Positions 8,674-19,672 of a stretch of DNA of 64,000 bases are shown here, piece by piece. The position numbers were made by a program, and so were the translations under genes. This stretch comes from Ruegeria lacuscaerulensis (GTDB lineage: Bacteria > Pseudomonadota > Alphaproteobacteria > Rhodobacterales > Rhodobacteraceae): assembly GCF_013033355.1 (NCBI RefSeq), contig NZ_WQDY01000013.1, positions 62,001 through 126,000 on the forward strand. Reading direction: 5' to 3'. A model generated the notes under the pieces. It did not search any database. It was not told the DNA's origin and worked only from the letters and a program-made list of their open reading frames with translations. The stretch's first letter is position 1. Every line of letters begins with the position of its first letter.

Positions 8674-9632
8674 ATGGCGCAATCCATGATGTTGATTGAA
8701 AAATGCAGCCATTGCGTAAGTTGGTATGACATAGAAACCGGCGCGCGGCAGGGGCGGTTGGATCTGCCGCATTTTCCTCATGAATTCGTCGTCGATGATG
8801 ACTTCCATTACGCGTATGTCGGTCACTATGGCGTGCAGAACTCGGGTATTGATGGCACCGACGGCCGATCCGTGATCGTGATCGATATCCGTAAACAGAA
8901 GGTCGTGCATACTTATGATTTGGGCGAACACGCCCGGCCTCACGGGATTGGGTTGGATCAGCAGGGGCGGCTTTATGTGCTGTCCGAATGGACGGGACAC
9001 TTGCTGGTTAAGGAAAACCCCCGTGCTTTTGATCAAGGCTGGGATCACATCACCCCCACCGGAGGTACAAAGTGCCATCTGTTCGCGCTGACCAAAGACG
9101 GGCACACGGCCTATTCTATGAACCTGACATCAGGCGACGTGACAGTCTTCAACCCTTATGAACCTTCGGTTGAGCCGATCTCAATTCGAACCGGGCAGAA
9201 GCCAGAAGGGCGTTGTCTAAGGGAAGACGTCCGCACACTTTATACCTCGCAACGTATTTCGAATACGGTGGCCGTGATCAATACCGACACGCTTGAGATT
9301 GAGCGCACCTTTCCAACTCCGGATGATCCTTGCCGCATCTATTATGACGACAAGCGCAACCGGCTGGTCACGATGAACCATTTTGGCGGCTCATTCTCGG
9401 TCTTTGATGAGGCGACGGGTGAGATGCTGCACGAACAGAAAACCCCGGCCAATCCGCTTGCGCTTTGCATCGATGATGAGGCTGCATTCGCCTACATCGC
9501 CATCGATTGTGAGCAGGTACAGCGGTTCAATCTGGATACATTCGAAATGGTGCAAACCTTTGAAACGGGCAAGGAACCTGATGTGATGGTCATCCTGCCC
9601 GATGGATTTTCAAAATATTGGGAGACCGCGGT

Positions 9633-9636
<4 letters not shown>
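8674..9636 (+). CDS. YVTN/cytochrome D1-like beta-propeller protein, possible lactonase
   Basis: A 320-residue protein made of repeated propeller blades (for example VIVIDIRKQKVVHTYDLG, VAVINTDTLEIERTF, SVFDEATGEMLHE, FNLDTFEMVQTF). It has no signal peptide, so it is probably cytoplasmic. ATG 8674 follows AAAGGGGG. Propellers of this class include 6-phosphogluconolactonase-type lactonases, and the pathway context makes a lactone-opening role possible, but no catalytic residue set can be assigned. Its stop codon overlaps the PdxA-like start by four bases (ATGA), implying coupled translation. Confidence 0.75.
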
Positions 9637-11823
<2,187 letters not shown>

Positions 11824-11826
11824 TCC

Positions 11827-12735
11827 ATGAGCTATACCGGTATCTGGCCCGTTGCGCCGACACCATTCCACGATGACGGAACACTTGATCTGGAAGGGAT
11901 GAAGCGCGTTCTGGATTGCCTGATCGATCAAGGCGCGGATGGGATCTGCGTTTTGGCTAATTTCTCAGAGCAATTCCTGATCTCGGATGAGGAGCGCGCG
12001 ATCCTGACCCGGCTCAGCCTTGAACATGTCGCGGGCCGCGTGCCTGTGATCGTGACGATCAGCCATTTTGCGACGCAGATCGCAGTGGAACGGGCCAAAT
12101 TCGCCAAAGATCTGGGCGCGGACATCGTGATGATGATGCCGCCCTATCACGGGGCGCTTCTGAAGGGGAACGCGCAGCAGACCTATGATCAGTTTGCCGC
12201 CGTGGGCGAGGTCGGCATCCCGATCATGGTGCAAGACGCGCCGTTGTCGGGCGTTGATCTGCCAGTGCCGTTGCTGGTGCGCATGGCGCAAGAGATTGAG
12301 ATGGTGAAGCTGTTCAAGATCGAATGCCCTCGGGCAGCGAACAAGCTGCGGGCGCTGATTGCCGAAGGTGGAGAGGCGATTGAAGCACCTTTTGATGGCG
12401 AGGAAGGTATCACCCTGCTCGCCGATCTGGATGCGGGGGCGACGGGTTCGATGACCTCGGGCATGATCGTGGACCAGATAAAGCCGGTCATCACGCATCA
12501 CCTTGCTGGCCGCGTAGACGAGGCGACAGCGGCCTATGGCCGGGTGGCGATGGTTATCAACCATGAAAACCGCCAATGCGGCTGGCAATCCTGCAAAGCG
12601 GCGATGGTCGAAGGGGGCGTCATCGGGTCCGAGTTCTGCCGCCATCCCATTGATCCGCTGCAACCGGCCATCCGAGACCGGTTGATCGACCTTTTAAAAC
12701 CGCTGGACCCAATGGTCCTGAATTGGGGAAAATAG
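11827..12735 (+). CDS. araD: L-2-keto-3-deoxyarabonate dehydratase-like protein (DHDPS family)
   Basis: A 302-residue class I aldolase-fold protein of the dihydrodipicolinate synthase/N-acetylneuraminate lyase family. The Schiff-base lysine is probably in KLFKIE. Stretches such as CVLANFSEQFLISDEER, LEHVAGRVPVIVT, MMPPYHGA and PIMVQDAPLSG resemble, from memory, the Azospirillum L-2-keto-3-deoxyarabonate dehydratase, which makes 2-oxoglutarate semialdehyde, rather than pyruvate-forming aldolases. The semialdehyde dehydrogenase begins one base after its stop codon. The symbol follows the Azospirillum naming and is unrelated to ribulose-5-phosphate epimerase. A KDG-type aldolase is the alternative. 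Confidence 0.82.
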   Translation: MSYTGIWPVAPTPFHDDGTLDLEGMKRVLDCLIDQGADGICVLANFSEQFLISDEERAILTRLSLEHVAGRVPVIVTISHFATQIAVERAKFAKDLGADIVMMMPPYHGALLKGNAQQTYDQFAAVGEVGIPIMVQDAPLSGVDLPVPLLVRMAQEIEMVKLFKIECPRAANKLRALIAEGGEAIEAPFDGEEGITLLADLDAGATGSMTSGMIVDQIKPVITHHLAGRVDEATAAYGRVAMVINHENRQCGWQSCKAAMVEGGVIGSEFCRHPIDPLQPAIRDRLIDLLKPLDPMVLNWGK

Positions 12736-12736
12736 C

Positions 12737-14239
12737 ATGATACTTGGACAAAATCTGATCGACGGCGCATGGGTCGGGTCAGACAATCTGCGTGCCTCAG
12801 ACGATCTTGACGGCCAAAGCTTTGCTCAGGCAACCGCCGCGCAGGTGGATGACGCCTGCCGCGCCGCACGTCGCGACTTCCGCGCTTATTCGAGCAAGTC
12901 GCGGGCCGAGCGCGCCACATTCTTGCGCACGATTGCTGAACAGATGGATGTGCTGGGCGACGAGATCACGCAAACCGGCATGGCTGAGACCGGCCTGCCC
13001 GAGGCGCGGCTGGTGGGTGAACGTGGACGCACAACGGGCCAGTTACGCATGTTTGCCGACCTGATCGAAGAGACCGGGTATCTTGATATCCGCAAAGACG
13101 GCGCACTACCCGATCGGGCGCCACTCCCCCGTCCCGATCTGCGCCTGACGCACAAAGCCATCGGCCCCGTGGCCGTCTTTGGGGCGTCAAACTTCCCGCT
13201 CGCCTTCTCCACGGCGGGCGGGGATACCGCCTCGGCTTTGGCCGCTGGCTGCCCGGTGATCGTCAAAGGACACAGCGCCCATGCGGGTACCGCTGAATTG
13301 GTGGCTCAAGCCATCGCCAAGGCGATTGAGCTCTGCGAGATGCCTGCGGGCACCTTCCAGATCGTGCAGGGGACCGGGCGTGAGGTTGGATCAGCGTTGG
13401 TGCAGCACCCGGATATTCGGGCGGTTGGCTTCACTGGATCGCTGGCAGGTGGTCGCGCGCTCTATGATCTGTGTCACGCACGGGCGAACCCAATTCCGTT
13501 TTATGGCGAACTTGGTTCGGTCAACCCGATGTTCTGTCTGCCCTCAGCGATGGGAGCCCGGGCTGCCGAAATTGGCGCGGGATGGGCCGCGTCGCTGACT
13601 ATGGGAGCCGGGCAGTTCTGTACCAATCCTGGCGTGGCCGTGATGCTGAAAGGACCGAGCGCGGATGCGTTGGAAACCGCCTGTGTGGCCGCACTTAACC
13701 AAACGGCCGAGCAGAAGATGCTGACCGATGGCATCCACGCGGCTTACGAGCAGGGCGTGCGCGCCTTCCGTGATCTGATGACTGAGGTCACATCTTGCGG
13801 TGCCGCAACCGGCAAGCGTGCAGCCCTGCCCGCGTTGTTCAAAGTCGGCGCCGCAGAGTGGATGGCGAACCCCCAATTGCAGCACGAAGTGTTTGGCGCG
13901 GCGGGTATCATCGTTTTGTGCGATACACTGGATGAGATGCGGGATGTGGCGGAAGCTTTGGAAGGGCAGTTGACCCTGACCCTGCATCTGGACGACGCAG
14001 ATCAAGACTTTGCTGGCGACCTGTTGCCCGTTCTCGAAGAAAAAGCCGGGCGATTGCTGGCTAATGGCTTCCCCACCGGTGTCGAAGTGTGCTCGGCCAT
14101 GATGCATGGCGGGCCATACCCAGCCAGCACCGACATACGCGCAACCTCGGTCGGCACTCTGGGTATCGTGCGTTGGCTGCGTCCGGTCAGTTACCAGAAC
14201 ATGCCCGACGCGCTGCTGCCGGACGAAGTGAAAGGGTAA
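12737..14239 (+). CDS. 2-oxoglutarate semialdehyde (2,5-dioxovalerate) dehydrogenase
   Basis: A 500-residue aldehyde dehydrogenase. VFGASNFPLAFSTAGGDT is the hallmark of the alpha-ketoglutarate semialdehyde dehydrogenase type. The catalytic Cys is in GAGQFCTNPG and the general-base Glu in YGELGSVNP; the NAD(P) loop is GFTGSLAGGR. It oxidises the semialdehyde formed by the upstream DHDPS-family dehydratase to 2-oxoglutarate, feeding the TCA cycle. It is the penultimate gene of the operon. The family identity is strong; the nicotinamide cofactor preference cannot be read. Confidence 0.9.
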   Translation: MILGQNLIDGAWVGSDNLRASDDLDGQSFAQATAAQVDDACRAARRDFRAYSSKSRAERATFLRTIAEQMDVLGDEITQTGMAETGLPEARLVGERGRTTGQLRMFADLIEETGYLDIRKDGALPDRAPLPRPDLRLTHKAIGPVAVFGASNFPLAFSTAGGDTASALAAGCPVIVKGHSAHAGTAELVAQAIAKAIELCEMPAGTFQIVQGTGREVGSALVQHPDIRAVGFTGSLAGGRALYDLCHARANPIPFYGELGSVNPMFCLPSAMGARAAEIGAGWAASLTMGAGQFCTNPGVAVMLKGPSADALETACVAALNQTAEQKMLTDGIHAAYEQGVRAFRDLMTEVTSCGAATGKRAALPALFKVGAAEWMANPQLQHEVFGAAGIIVLCDTLDEMRDVAEALEGQLTLTLHLDDADQDFAGDLLPVLEEKAGRLLANGFPTGVEVCSAMMHGGPYPASTDIRATSVGTLGIVRWLRPVSYQNMPDALLPDEVKG

Positions 14240-14322
14240 CGCCGCCCGACGGTGCCCTGTGACCCCAAACCGCTGTCGACCTGCATGTCCGGTGACGGTT
14301 ACAAAAACAAAGGAGCAAACGG

Positions 14323-15252
14323 ATGTACGGCGTTCTCGACGGCACCGGCTTTGAAGTCATGGAAAGAGAATTCGAGGCCTGTTTCATCGGCCACGCAAGG
14401 GTCGAACGTTTGTGGACCGGCGCGCGTTGGTCCGAAGGGCCTGCGTGGTTCGCCGCCGGGCGCTATCTGGTGTGGTCTGACATTCCCAACAATCGTCTGA
14501 TGCGCTGGGACGATACCGATGGCTCGGCCTCGGTGTTTCGGGAACCTTCGAACAATGCCAACGGCAACACTGTGGACCGGCAGGGTCGGCTGGTGTCCTG
14601 CGAACATCTGACCCGGCGTGTCACCCGAACCGAGCATGATGGATCCATCACGGTTCTGGCGGACGCATGGCAGGGAAAGCGATTGAACTCACCGAACGAC
14701 GTGGTTGTCAAATCGGATGGGTCCATCTGGTTCACGGACCCCTCCTACGGGATCATGATGGACTATGAAGGAGAGCGCGCCGACAGCGAGATTGGCGCTT
14801 GCCACGTGTATCGCGTGGACCCGGCATCGGGCGAGGTGACAACGGTTGCAACTGATTTCGTCAAACCTAATGGCTTGGCTTTTTCACCGGATGAGAGCGC
14901 ACTCTATATCTCGGATACCGGTATCACGCATGACCCCGAAGGCCCGGCCCATATTCGCCGGTTCAACGTATCGAACGACGGAAAAACCCTTTCAGGAGGT
15001 GAGGTCTTCGCCAATTGCTCTGCCGGATTGTTCGACGGTTTCAGGCCAGACCGTGAAGGCCGCATCTGGAGTTCCGCCGCAGACGGTATTCATTGCCTGA
15101 ACCCCCAAGGAGATCTGATCGGCAAGGTGCACATACCCGAGATGGTCGGAAATGTGTGTTTTGGCGGCGCCAAGCTGAACCGGCTGTTCGCAGCCGGAAC
15201 CAGCAGCCTTTACGCGATCTACCTGAATGTGAATGGTGTCTCGCCGGTTTGA
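14323..15252 (+). CDS. SMP-30/gluconolactonase-family sugar lactonase
   Basis: A 309-residue six-bladed propeller of the SGL family. Divalent-metal ligands typical of the family are visible: Glu in WSEGPAW, Asn in LNSPNDVVV and Asp in YISDTG. It probably opens an aldono-lactone to the acid used by the RhmD-like dehydratase of the same cluster. The start follows AAAGGAG, and an 83-base gap separates it from the dehydrogenase, so it may have its own signals. It ends the sugar-acid cluster. No sugar 1-dehydrogenase, the step before a lactonase, is encoded nearby. Confidence 0.88.
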   Translation: MYGVLDGTGFEVMEREFEACFIGHARVERLWTGARWSEGPAWFAAGRYLVWSDIPNNRLMRWDDTDGSASVFREPSNNANGNTVDRQGRLVSCEHLTRRVTRTEHDGSITVLADAWQGKRLNSPNDVVVKSDGSIWFTDPSYGIMMDYEGERADSEIGACHVYRVDPASGEVTTVATDFVKPNGLAFSPDESALYISDTGITHDPEGPAHIRRFNVSNDGKTLSGGEVFANCSAGLFDGFRPDREGRIWSSAADGIHCLNPQGDLIGKVHIPEMVGNVCFGGAKLNRLFAAGTSSLYAIYLNVNGVSPV

Positions 15253-15514
15253 TTTTACTTGCTACAGGAGTGTTGCGAGCCTCAGAAGCAACGATCAAAT
15301 CTGGCTCGAATCTTATTCAAGCGGTTTTGGAACAGATTATGTCACACGCCCATTGAAAGGCCTCCGCGTCATTGAAGATGCGCTTAAGAACGCAGCGGGA
15401 ATTTTGGACTGGAAGATATGAAGTGCTAATTCGGCAGTTGGTGGATGCCCGTAGTGAACGAACTGAGCACATCTATCGAACGAAACGTTGCGGATATCGT
15501 TGCGGCCATTCCTC
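15253..15514. other. Intergenic stretch with possible decayed coding fragments
   Basis: No intact gene is visible. One frame reads LKGLRVIEDALKNAAGILDW and stops at 15419. A +1 frame then continues RYEVLIRQLVDARSERTE and onward to about 15500. The two together look like a frameshifted remnant of a helical protein I do not recognise. It lies beside tRNA-Pro. Chance open frames are an equally valid reading. Confidence 0.25.
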
Positions 15515-15519
15515 TAAAA

Positions 15520-15549
15520 ACAAAAAGGCGCCCTAGGGCGCCTTGTTTT
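15520..15549 (-). terminator. Terminator of tRNA-Pro
   Basis: AAGGCGCC (15525-15532) pairs with GGCGCCTT (15537-15544) around a CTAG loop. Read on the minus strand, the stem runs into a T-rich tail (complement of the A-run 15516-15526). It lies immediately 3' of the tRNA gene. Confidence 0.8.
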
Positions 15550-15551
15550 AT

Positions 15552-15628
15552 TGGTCGGAGTGAGAGGATTCGAACCTCCGACCCCTGCCTCCCGAAGACA
15601 GTGCTCTACCAGGCTGAGCTACACTCCG
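15552..15628 (-). tRNA. tRNA-Pro (anticodon CGG)
   Basis: A 77-nt cloverleaf on the minus strand. The acceptor CGGAGTG pairs with CACTCCG, the D arm contains AGCTCAGCCTGGTAGAGC, the anticodon stem is CTGTC/GGCAG with loop TTCGGGA, and the T arm is GGAGG-TTCGAAT-CCTCT. The anticodon CGG lies at 15592-15594 and reads CCG. The 3' CCA is genomically encoded (15552-15554). Confidence 0.97.
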
Positions 15629-15720
15629 ACCGTGGCGCGTGATCTATACCCCGGCTTTTGGATGTGCAAGAGGTATTCGAACACACAGATCATATAGTAC
15701 CAGTCCCCGAGCCAAGGCTC

Positions 15721-16836
15721 TCAGCGCAACGTCTCTGTTCTGTATAAACGGATTTTGGTACCGCCATGATCGACAACAGGGCCTGCAGGCAGCAAAGGCA
15801 GGCGGGTCGCGCGTGCGAGGGACGGAGAGCTGGTGATGATCCCTGCACGCCACCCCCTGAACCTGGACATCAGAACCTTGCCAAATGAACCATAGAGCGA
15901 CCTGAGACGTTTCTCGTCCCCGATTCGAGCGCCATAGGGCGGATTAACGATCACCAATCCACCTGTTTCGTGACCTGGTTTGATATCGCCCACAGCCCGA
16001 GCTTGGAAATCCGTAACGGTCGACACCCCGGCGCGGTCCGCATTGGTGCTGGCCGCTTGAACCGCGCCGCTGTTGCGGTCCGAGCCTCGGAACACCACTT
16101 GGGTCTCTTTGACGGAGGTGGCGTTTCGCATCTCGTTCCAGCTATCTTGATCAAAGTTTTTTAAGTCTTCGAAAGCGAACTTTCGCGAGCGGCCCGGGTG
16201 AAGGCCCAAAGCGATCTCAGCTGCTTCGATGACGAACGTCCCGGAACCACACATCGGGTCCAAAACAGGCTCGGACCCATCAAATCCACATTCACGCAAG
16301 AACATTGCGGCCATCGTTTCCCGCATTGGCGCCTTGGCAACGGCAGGTTTATGGCCGCGTTTGTGCAAAGGATCACCGGAGGTGTCTACTGACAAAGTGC
16401 AGATGTCCTTTTCTATACGCAAAAGCACACGCAAACCAGCTTCCGCCGAGATCTCGACGCCCAAAGTTTCCGCAATCGCGCGTTCGATCCTCTGCCGAGC
16501 AGCACCTGCGTGGTAAATCCGGGACTTCCGGCTGGTCGCCTCGACTTTGACGGCAACATCGGGCCGCAGAACTTCGGACCACGGAAATTTTCGCGCACGC
16601 TTGTCCAGTTGCGCCAGATGCACAGCTGGGAAACTGCCCAGACGAACCAGAACCTTATTCGCGCCGCGCAAACACAGATTGGCGCGCCAGACTTCGGACC
16701 ATGACCCAAGGCAGCTCACACCGCCGGGGACGATTTTGGCGTTTTGAAACCGATTTTCAACAGCCTCAGTATGCAGGGGTGCTTCTAGGCCGGGTGTTGC
16801 GACCAGAAAAATCTCAAGATCATTTGTGTGTTCCAT
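15721..16836 (-). CDS. THUMP-domain class I rRNA methyltransferase (RlmL N-half/YpsC-like)
   Basis: A 371-residue protein. The N-terminal ferredoxin-like and THUMP region (about 1-160) binds RNA. The C-terminal Rossmann methyltransferase has the SAM site LDPMCGSGTFVIEAAEIA and the N6/N2-type catalytic motif NPPYG. This fits the group that makes m2G in 23S rRNA (the RlmL N-terminal module) or a related RNA. It is a stand-alone gene. It diverges from nqrA across 278 bases that contain two inverted repeats. Confidence 0.9.
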   Translation of the reverse strand: MEHTNDLEIFLVATPGLEAPLHTEAVENRFQNAKIVPGGVSCLGSWSEVWRANLCLRGANKVLVRLGSFPAVHLAQLDKRARKFPWSEVLRPDVAVKVEATSRKSRIYHAGAARQRIERAIAETLGVEISAEAGLRVLLRIEKDICTLSVDTSGDPLHKRGHKPAVAKAPMRETMAAMFLRECGFDGSEPVLDPMCGSGTFVIEAAEIALGLHPGRSRKFAFEDLKNFDQDSWNEMRNATSVKETQVVFRGSDRNSGAVQAASTNADRAGVSTVTDFQARAVGDIKPGHETGGLVIVNPPYGARIGDEKRLRSLYGSFGKVLMSRFRGWRAGIITSSPSLARATRLPLLPAGPVVDHGGTKIRLYRTETLR

Positions 16837-16899
16837 AAAGCGTGCTTACAACGGTCACGCACAGGGTGCGATATGCATTTTATTAGGCTCTCTCAAACG

Positions 16900-16923
16900 A
16901 AAGTGACATTCTCGGGTCACTTT
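16900..16923. promoter_or_regulatory. Inverted repeat in the rRNA methyltransferase/nqrA divergent region
   Basis: AAAGTGAC (16900-16907) and GTCACTTT (16916-16923) form a perfect 8-bp inverted repeat with an 8-nt spacer. It lies 64 bases upstream of the methyltransferase start codon. It may be an operator or a leader hairpin. The cognate factor is unknown. Confidence 0.35.
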
Positions 16924-17017
16924 GGGCGGTAACGGGTTTGCGTTTGATCGTTTCCCCGCGTAAAGGGACCGTGATTATGACATAGTCACGCATCATAGGC
17001 AGTCTTAGCTTATGTAT

Positions 17018-17068
17018 TGCCGGGTGCTGGCGTTTATCTCTGCAGTGATTTTTGGCGGACACCCGGCA
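17018..17068 (+). promoter_or_regulatory. Leader stem-loop upstream of nqrA
   Basis: TGCCGGGTG (17018-17026) pairs perfectly with CACCCGGCA (17060-17068) over a 33-nt loop. It ends 46 bases before the nqrA ATG and is not followed by a T-run. It could be a 5'-UTR structure. No known riboswitch class is recognised. Confidence 0.35.
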
Positions 17069-17114
17069 AAAAGACACGGCAGAACGGGAAAGAGGCTTGG
17101 AAGACCGTAGCGAC

Positions 17115-18458
17115 ATGCAAACTTTCAAACTGAAAAAAGGGTTCGAGCTGCCGGTGCAAGGTGCGCCGGATCAGACGATTCATCCGGGGCCCGAATTTTC
17201 GACTGTCGGTGTTCTCGGCGGCGACTATATTGGCCTGAAACCCAAGATGCTGGTGCAAGAGGGCGATGCCGTTCAGCGCGGCACGGCACTGTTCTGCCAC
17301 AAGGACGCGCCGGACGCGATGATGGTGGCCCCTATGACCGGAAAGGTCGTAGCCATTAACCGGGGCGCGCGACGCGTGCTGCATAGCGTGGTAATCGAGG
17401 TCTCGGACCCGAATGACACTGGCATTGATTTCTCGGGCGTGGGCAATGGCGACAGTGCGGCAGGGATCACCGAGAAACTATGCGCAGCGGGTTTGTGGAC
17501 GGCGTTCCGCACCCGGCCTTACTCCAAGATGCCTGAACCCGGAAGCGCACCCGCGGCGATTTTCGTGACGGCGATGGACAGTGAGCCTCTGGCGGGTGAT
17601 GCAGCAGTGATCATCGCTGATGCAGGGGATGCGTTCGCTGCGGGTCTGGCGGCGATCGCGAACCTGACCGAAGGTAAGACCTATCTGTGCCACAAAGAGG
17701 GTGACTCGGTACCGGGTGCCGATGTGGCGGGAGTTGAAGCCGCCGCATTTGCAGGTCCGCACCCGTCGGGGCTGGCGGGGACGCATATCCATTTCCTCGA
17801 GCCGCTGGCGGGAGACAAGCAGGTCTGGACCATCGGGTATCAGGACGTCATCGCCATTGGTCGCCTGATGCAGACCGGCCATCTGGACCCCAATATCGTG
17901 ATCGCTCTGACCGGTCCGGGCGCGCGACAGCCGCGCTTGATCCGAACGGTCATGGGCGCGTCGACCGACGATCTGACCCGAGATGAGGTTGATGTGGACG
18001 GGACGCCCCGGATTATCTCGGGCTCGATCCTGTCGGGCGCACAGGCCGAAGGTCCAACCGCCTATCTGGGGCGCTTTGCGCGGCAGGTTTCAATCATCCG
18101 TGAAGATCACGATCAACACACGATGGGTTGGATTCTTCCAATGCCGTCGAAATTCGCCGTACAGCCGGTATTGGGCTCGGCCTTTGCAAAAAAGCTGTAT
18201 GCGTTCACTTCAAACCTGAACGGCGGGCGTCGTGCGATGGTGCCGACGGGCGTGTTCGAAGAGCTGATGCCGCAGGACTATTTGCCCACGCAGCTGTTGC
18301 GCGCATTGCTTGTCATGGACACGGACACGGCACAGGCGCTGGGTGCGCTGGAGTTGGACGAGGAGGATTTGGGCCTTGTGGGCTTTGCCTGTCCGGCAAA
18401 ATATGAATACGGGCTGGCGCTGCGCGACTGCCTGACCAAGATTGAAAAGGAGGGCTGA
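17115..18458 (+). CDS. nqrA: Na+-translocating NADH:quinone reductase subunit A
   Basis: A 447-residue peripheral subunit of the Na+-NQR complex. The N-terminal KLKKGFELPVQGAPDQ and VGVLGGDYIGLKPKMLVQEGD are hallmarks. In NQR this subunit contributes to the quinone-binding side. ATG 17115 matches the family's usual start; the frame continues upstream to 17052 without NqrA-like sequence. The ribosome site is weak (GGAAG, 12 bases away). It is the first gene of a tight six-gene operon. Confidence 0.95.
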   Translation: MQTFKLKKGFELPVQGAPDQTIHPGPEFSTVGVLGGDYIGLKPKMLVQEGDAVQRGTALFCHKDAPDAMMVAPMTGKVVAINRGARRVLHSVVIEVSDPNDTGIDFSGVGNGDSAAGITEKLCAAGLWTAFRTRPYSKMPEPGSAPAAIFVTAMDSEPLAGDAAVIIADAGDAFAAGLAAIANLTEGKTYLCHKEGDSVPGADVAGVEAAAFAGPHPSGLAGTHIHFLEPLAGDKQVWTIGYQDVIAIGRLMQTGHLDPNIVIALTGPGARQPRLIRTVMGASTDDLTRDEVDVDGTPRIISGSILSGAQAEGPTAYLGRFARQVSIIREDHDQHTMGWILPMPSKFAVQPVLGSAFAKKLYAFTSNLNGGRRAMVPTGVFEELMPQDYLPTQLLRALLVMDTDTAQALGALELDEEDLGLVGFACPAKYEYGLALRDCLTKIEKEG

Positions 18459-18463
18459 TCCAC

Positions 18464-19672
18464 ATGGGTTTGCGCAGCTTCTTCGATCGGATTGAGCCGA
18501 ACTTTACCAAGGGCGGCAAGTACGAGAAGTTTTTCCCCATCTACGAGATGGTCGAAAGCTTCATCTACACTCCGAAAACCGTCACCACCGTTGCCCCACA
18601 CGCACGGTCCTACGTGGATATGAAGCGGATCATGACCTATGTCGTGATCGCTACGATCCCCTGCATCCTGTGGGGGATGTGGAATACGGGTTATCAGGCG
18701 AATTCAGCTATTGCGACGCTTGGCCCGGATGCGGCTACCGGCTGGCGGATTGTTTTGCTGCAGATGTTCGGTATCTCGCTGGATCCATCCAGCCTGTTTG
18801 CCAACGTGTTGCACGGGTTGCTTTATTTCCTGCCGATCTACATCACGACGCTGGTTGCGGGTGGTATTTTCGAGGTGATCTTTGCCACCGTGCGCGGGCA
18901 TGAGGTGAACGAGGGCTTCCTTGTCACATCTATGCTCTACGCGCTGATCTTGCCCGCATCAACACCGCTGTGGCAGGTCGCTTTGGGCATAATCTTCGGC
19001 GTTGTCATCGGCAAAGAGGTGTTTGGCGGCACCGGTAAGAACTTTCTCAACCCCGCACTGGTGGGGCGAGCGTTCTTGTATTTCGCTTATCCTGCGCAAA
19101 TGTCGGGGGATTCGGTCTGGACTCCGGTGGATGGGTTCTCGGGCGCGACCGCGTTGGGGATCACCGCAGCCGAGGGCGTTCAGGCGCTGGCGGGTGACGG
19201 GATCACCTGGGCCAATGCGTTCTTCGGCACCATTCAGGGCAGTTTCGGTGAGACATCGACGCTGGCCTGTATGATCGGCCTGGCCTTCCTGCTGACAACA
19301 AAAATCGCCAACTACCGCCTGATCCTCGGCTGTTTGGCGGGAACCATCGGCTTCTCGCTCTTGCTGAACCTGATCGGGTCAGACACCAACCCGATGTTTG
19401 CGATGCCTTGGTACTGGCACATCGTTCTGGGCGGCTACGCCTTTGGTCTGGCTTTCATGGTTACCGAGCCGGTTTCGGCCAGCCACACCAACATGGGCCG
19501 CTATATCTACGGTGCGCTGATCGGTGTCATGGTTGTGATGATCCGCGTCATTAACCCTGCTTTCCCCGAAGGCATGATGCTGGCTATCCTCTTCGGAAAC
19601 GTCTTTGCGCCGCTGATCGATTATTTCGTCGTGCAGGCCAACATTAAACGGAGGGCGCGTCGCCATGTCTGA
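18464..19672 (+). CDS. nqrB: Na+-NQR subunit B, FMN-carrying membrane protein
   Basis: A 402-residue integral membrane subunit with about ten helices. The covalent FMN attachment site SGAT is present (DGFSGATALG); its threonine is flavinylated by ApbE, encoded at 26287. Family data place the Na+ path and riboflavin site here. AAGGAGG precedes the start. Its last codons overlap nqrC by eight bases. Confidence 0.96.
   Translation: MGLRSFFDRIEPNFTKGGKYEKFFPIYEMVESFIYTPKTVTTVAPHARSYVDMKRIMTYVVIATIPCILWGMWNTGYQANSAIATLGPDAATGWRIVLLQMFGISLDPSSLFANVLHGLLYFLPIYITTLVAGGIFEVIFATVRGHEVNEGFLVTSMLYALILPASTPLWQVALGIIFGVVIGKEVFGGTGKNFLNPALVGRAFLYFAYPAQMSGDSVWTPVDGFSGATALGITAAEGVQALAGDGITWANAFFGTIQGSFGETSTLACMIGLAFLLTTKIANYRLILGCLAGTIGFSLLLNLIGSDTNPMFAMPWYWHIVLGGYAFGLAFMVTEPVSASHTNMGRYIYGALIGVMVVMIRVINPAFPEGMMLAILFGNVFAPLIDYFVVQANIKRRARRHV

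Noticed and set aside
15552..15628. tRNA-Pro as attachment site of a genomic island
   Set aside because: No integrase, no duplicate of the tRNA 3' end and ordinary core genes on the methyltransferase side.
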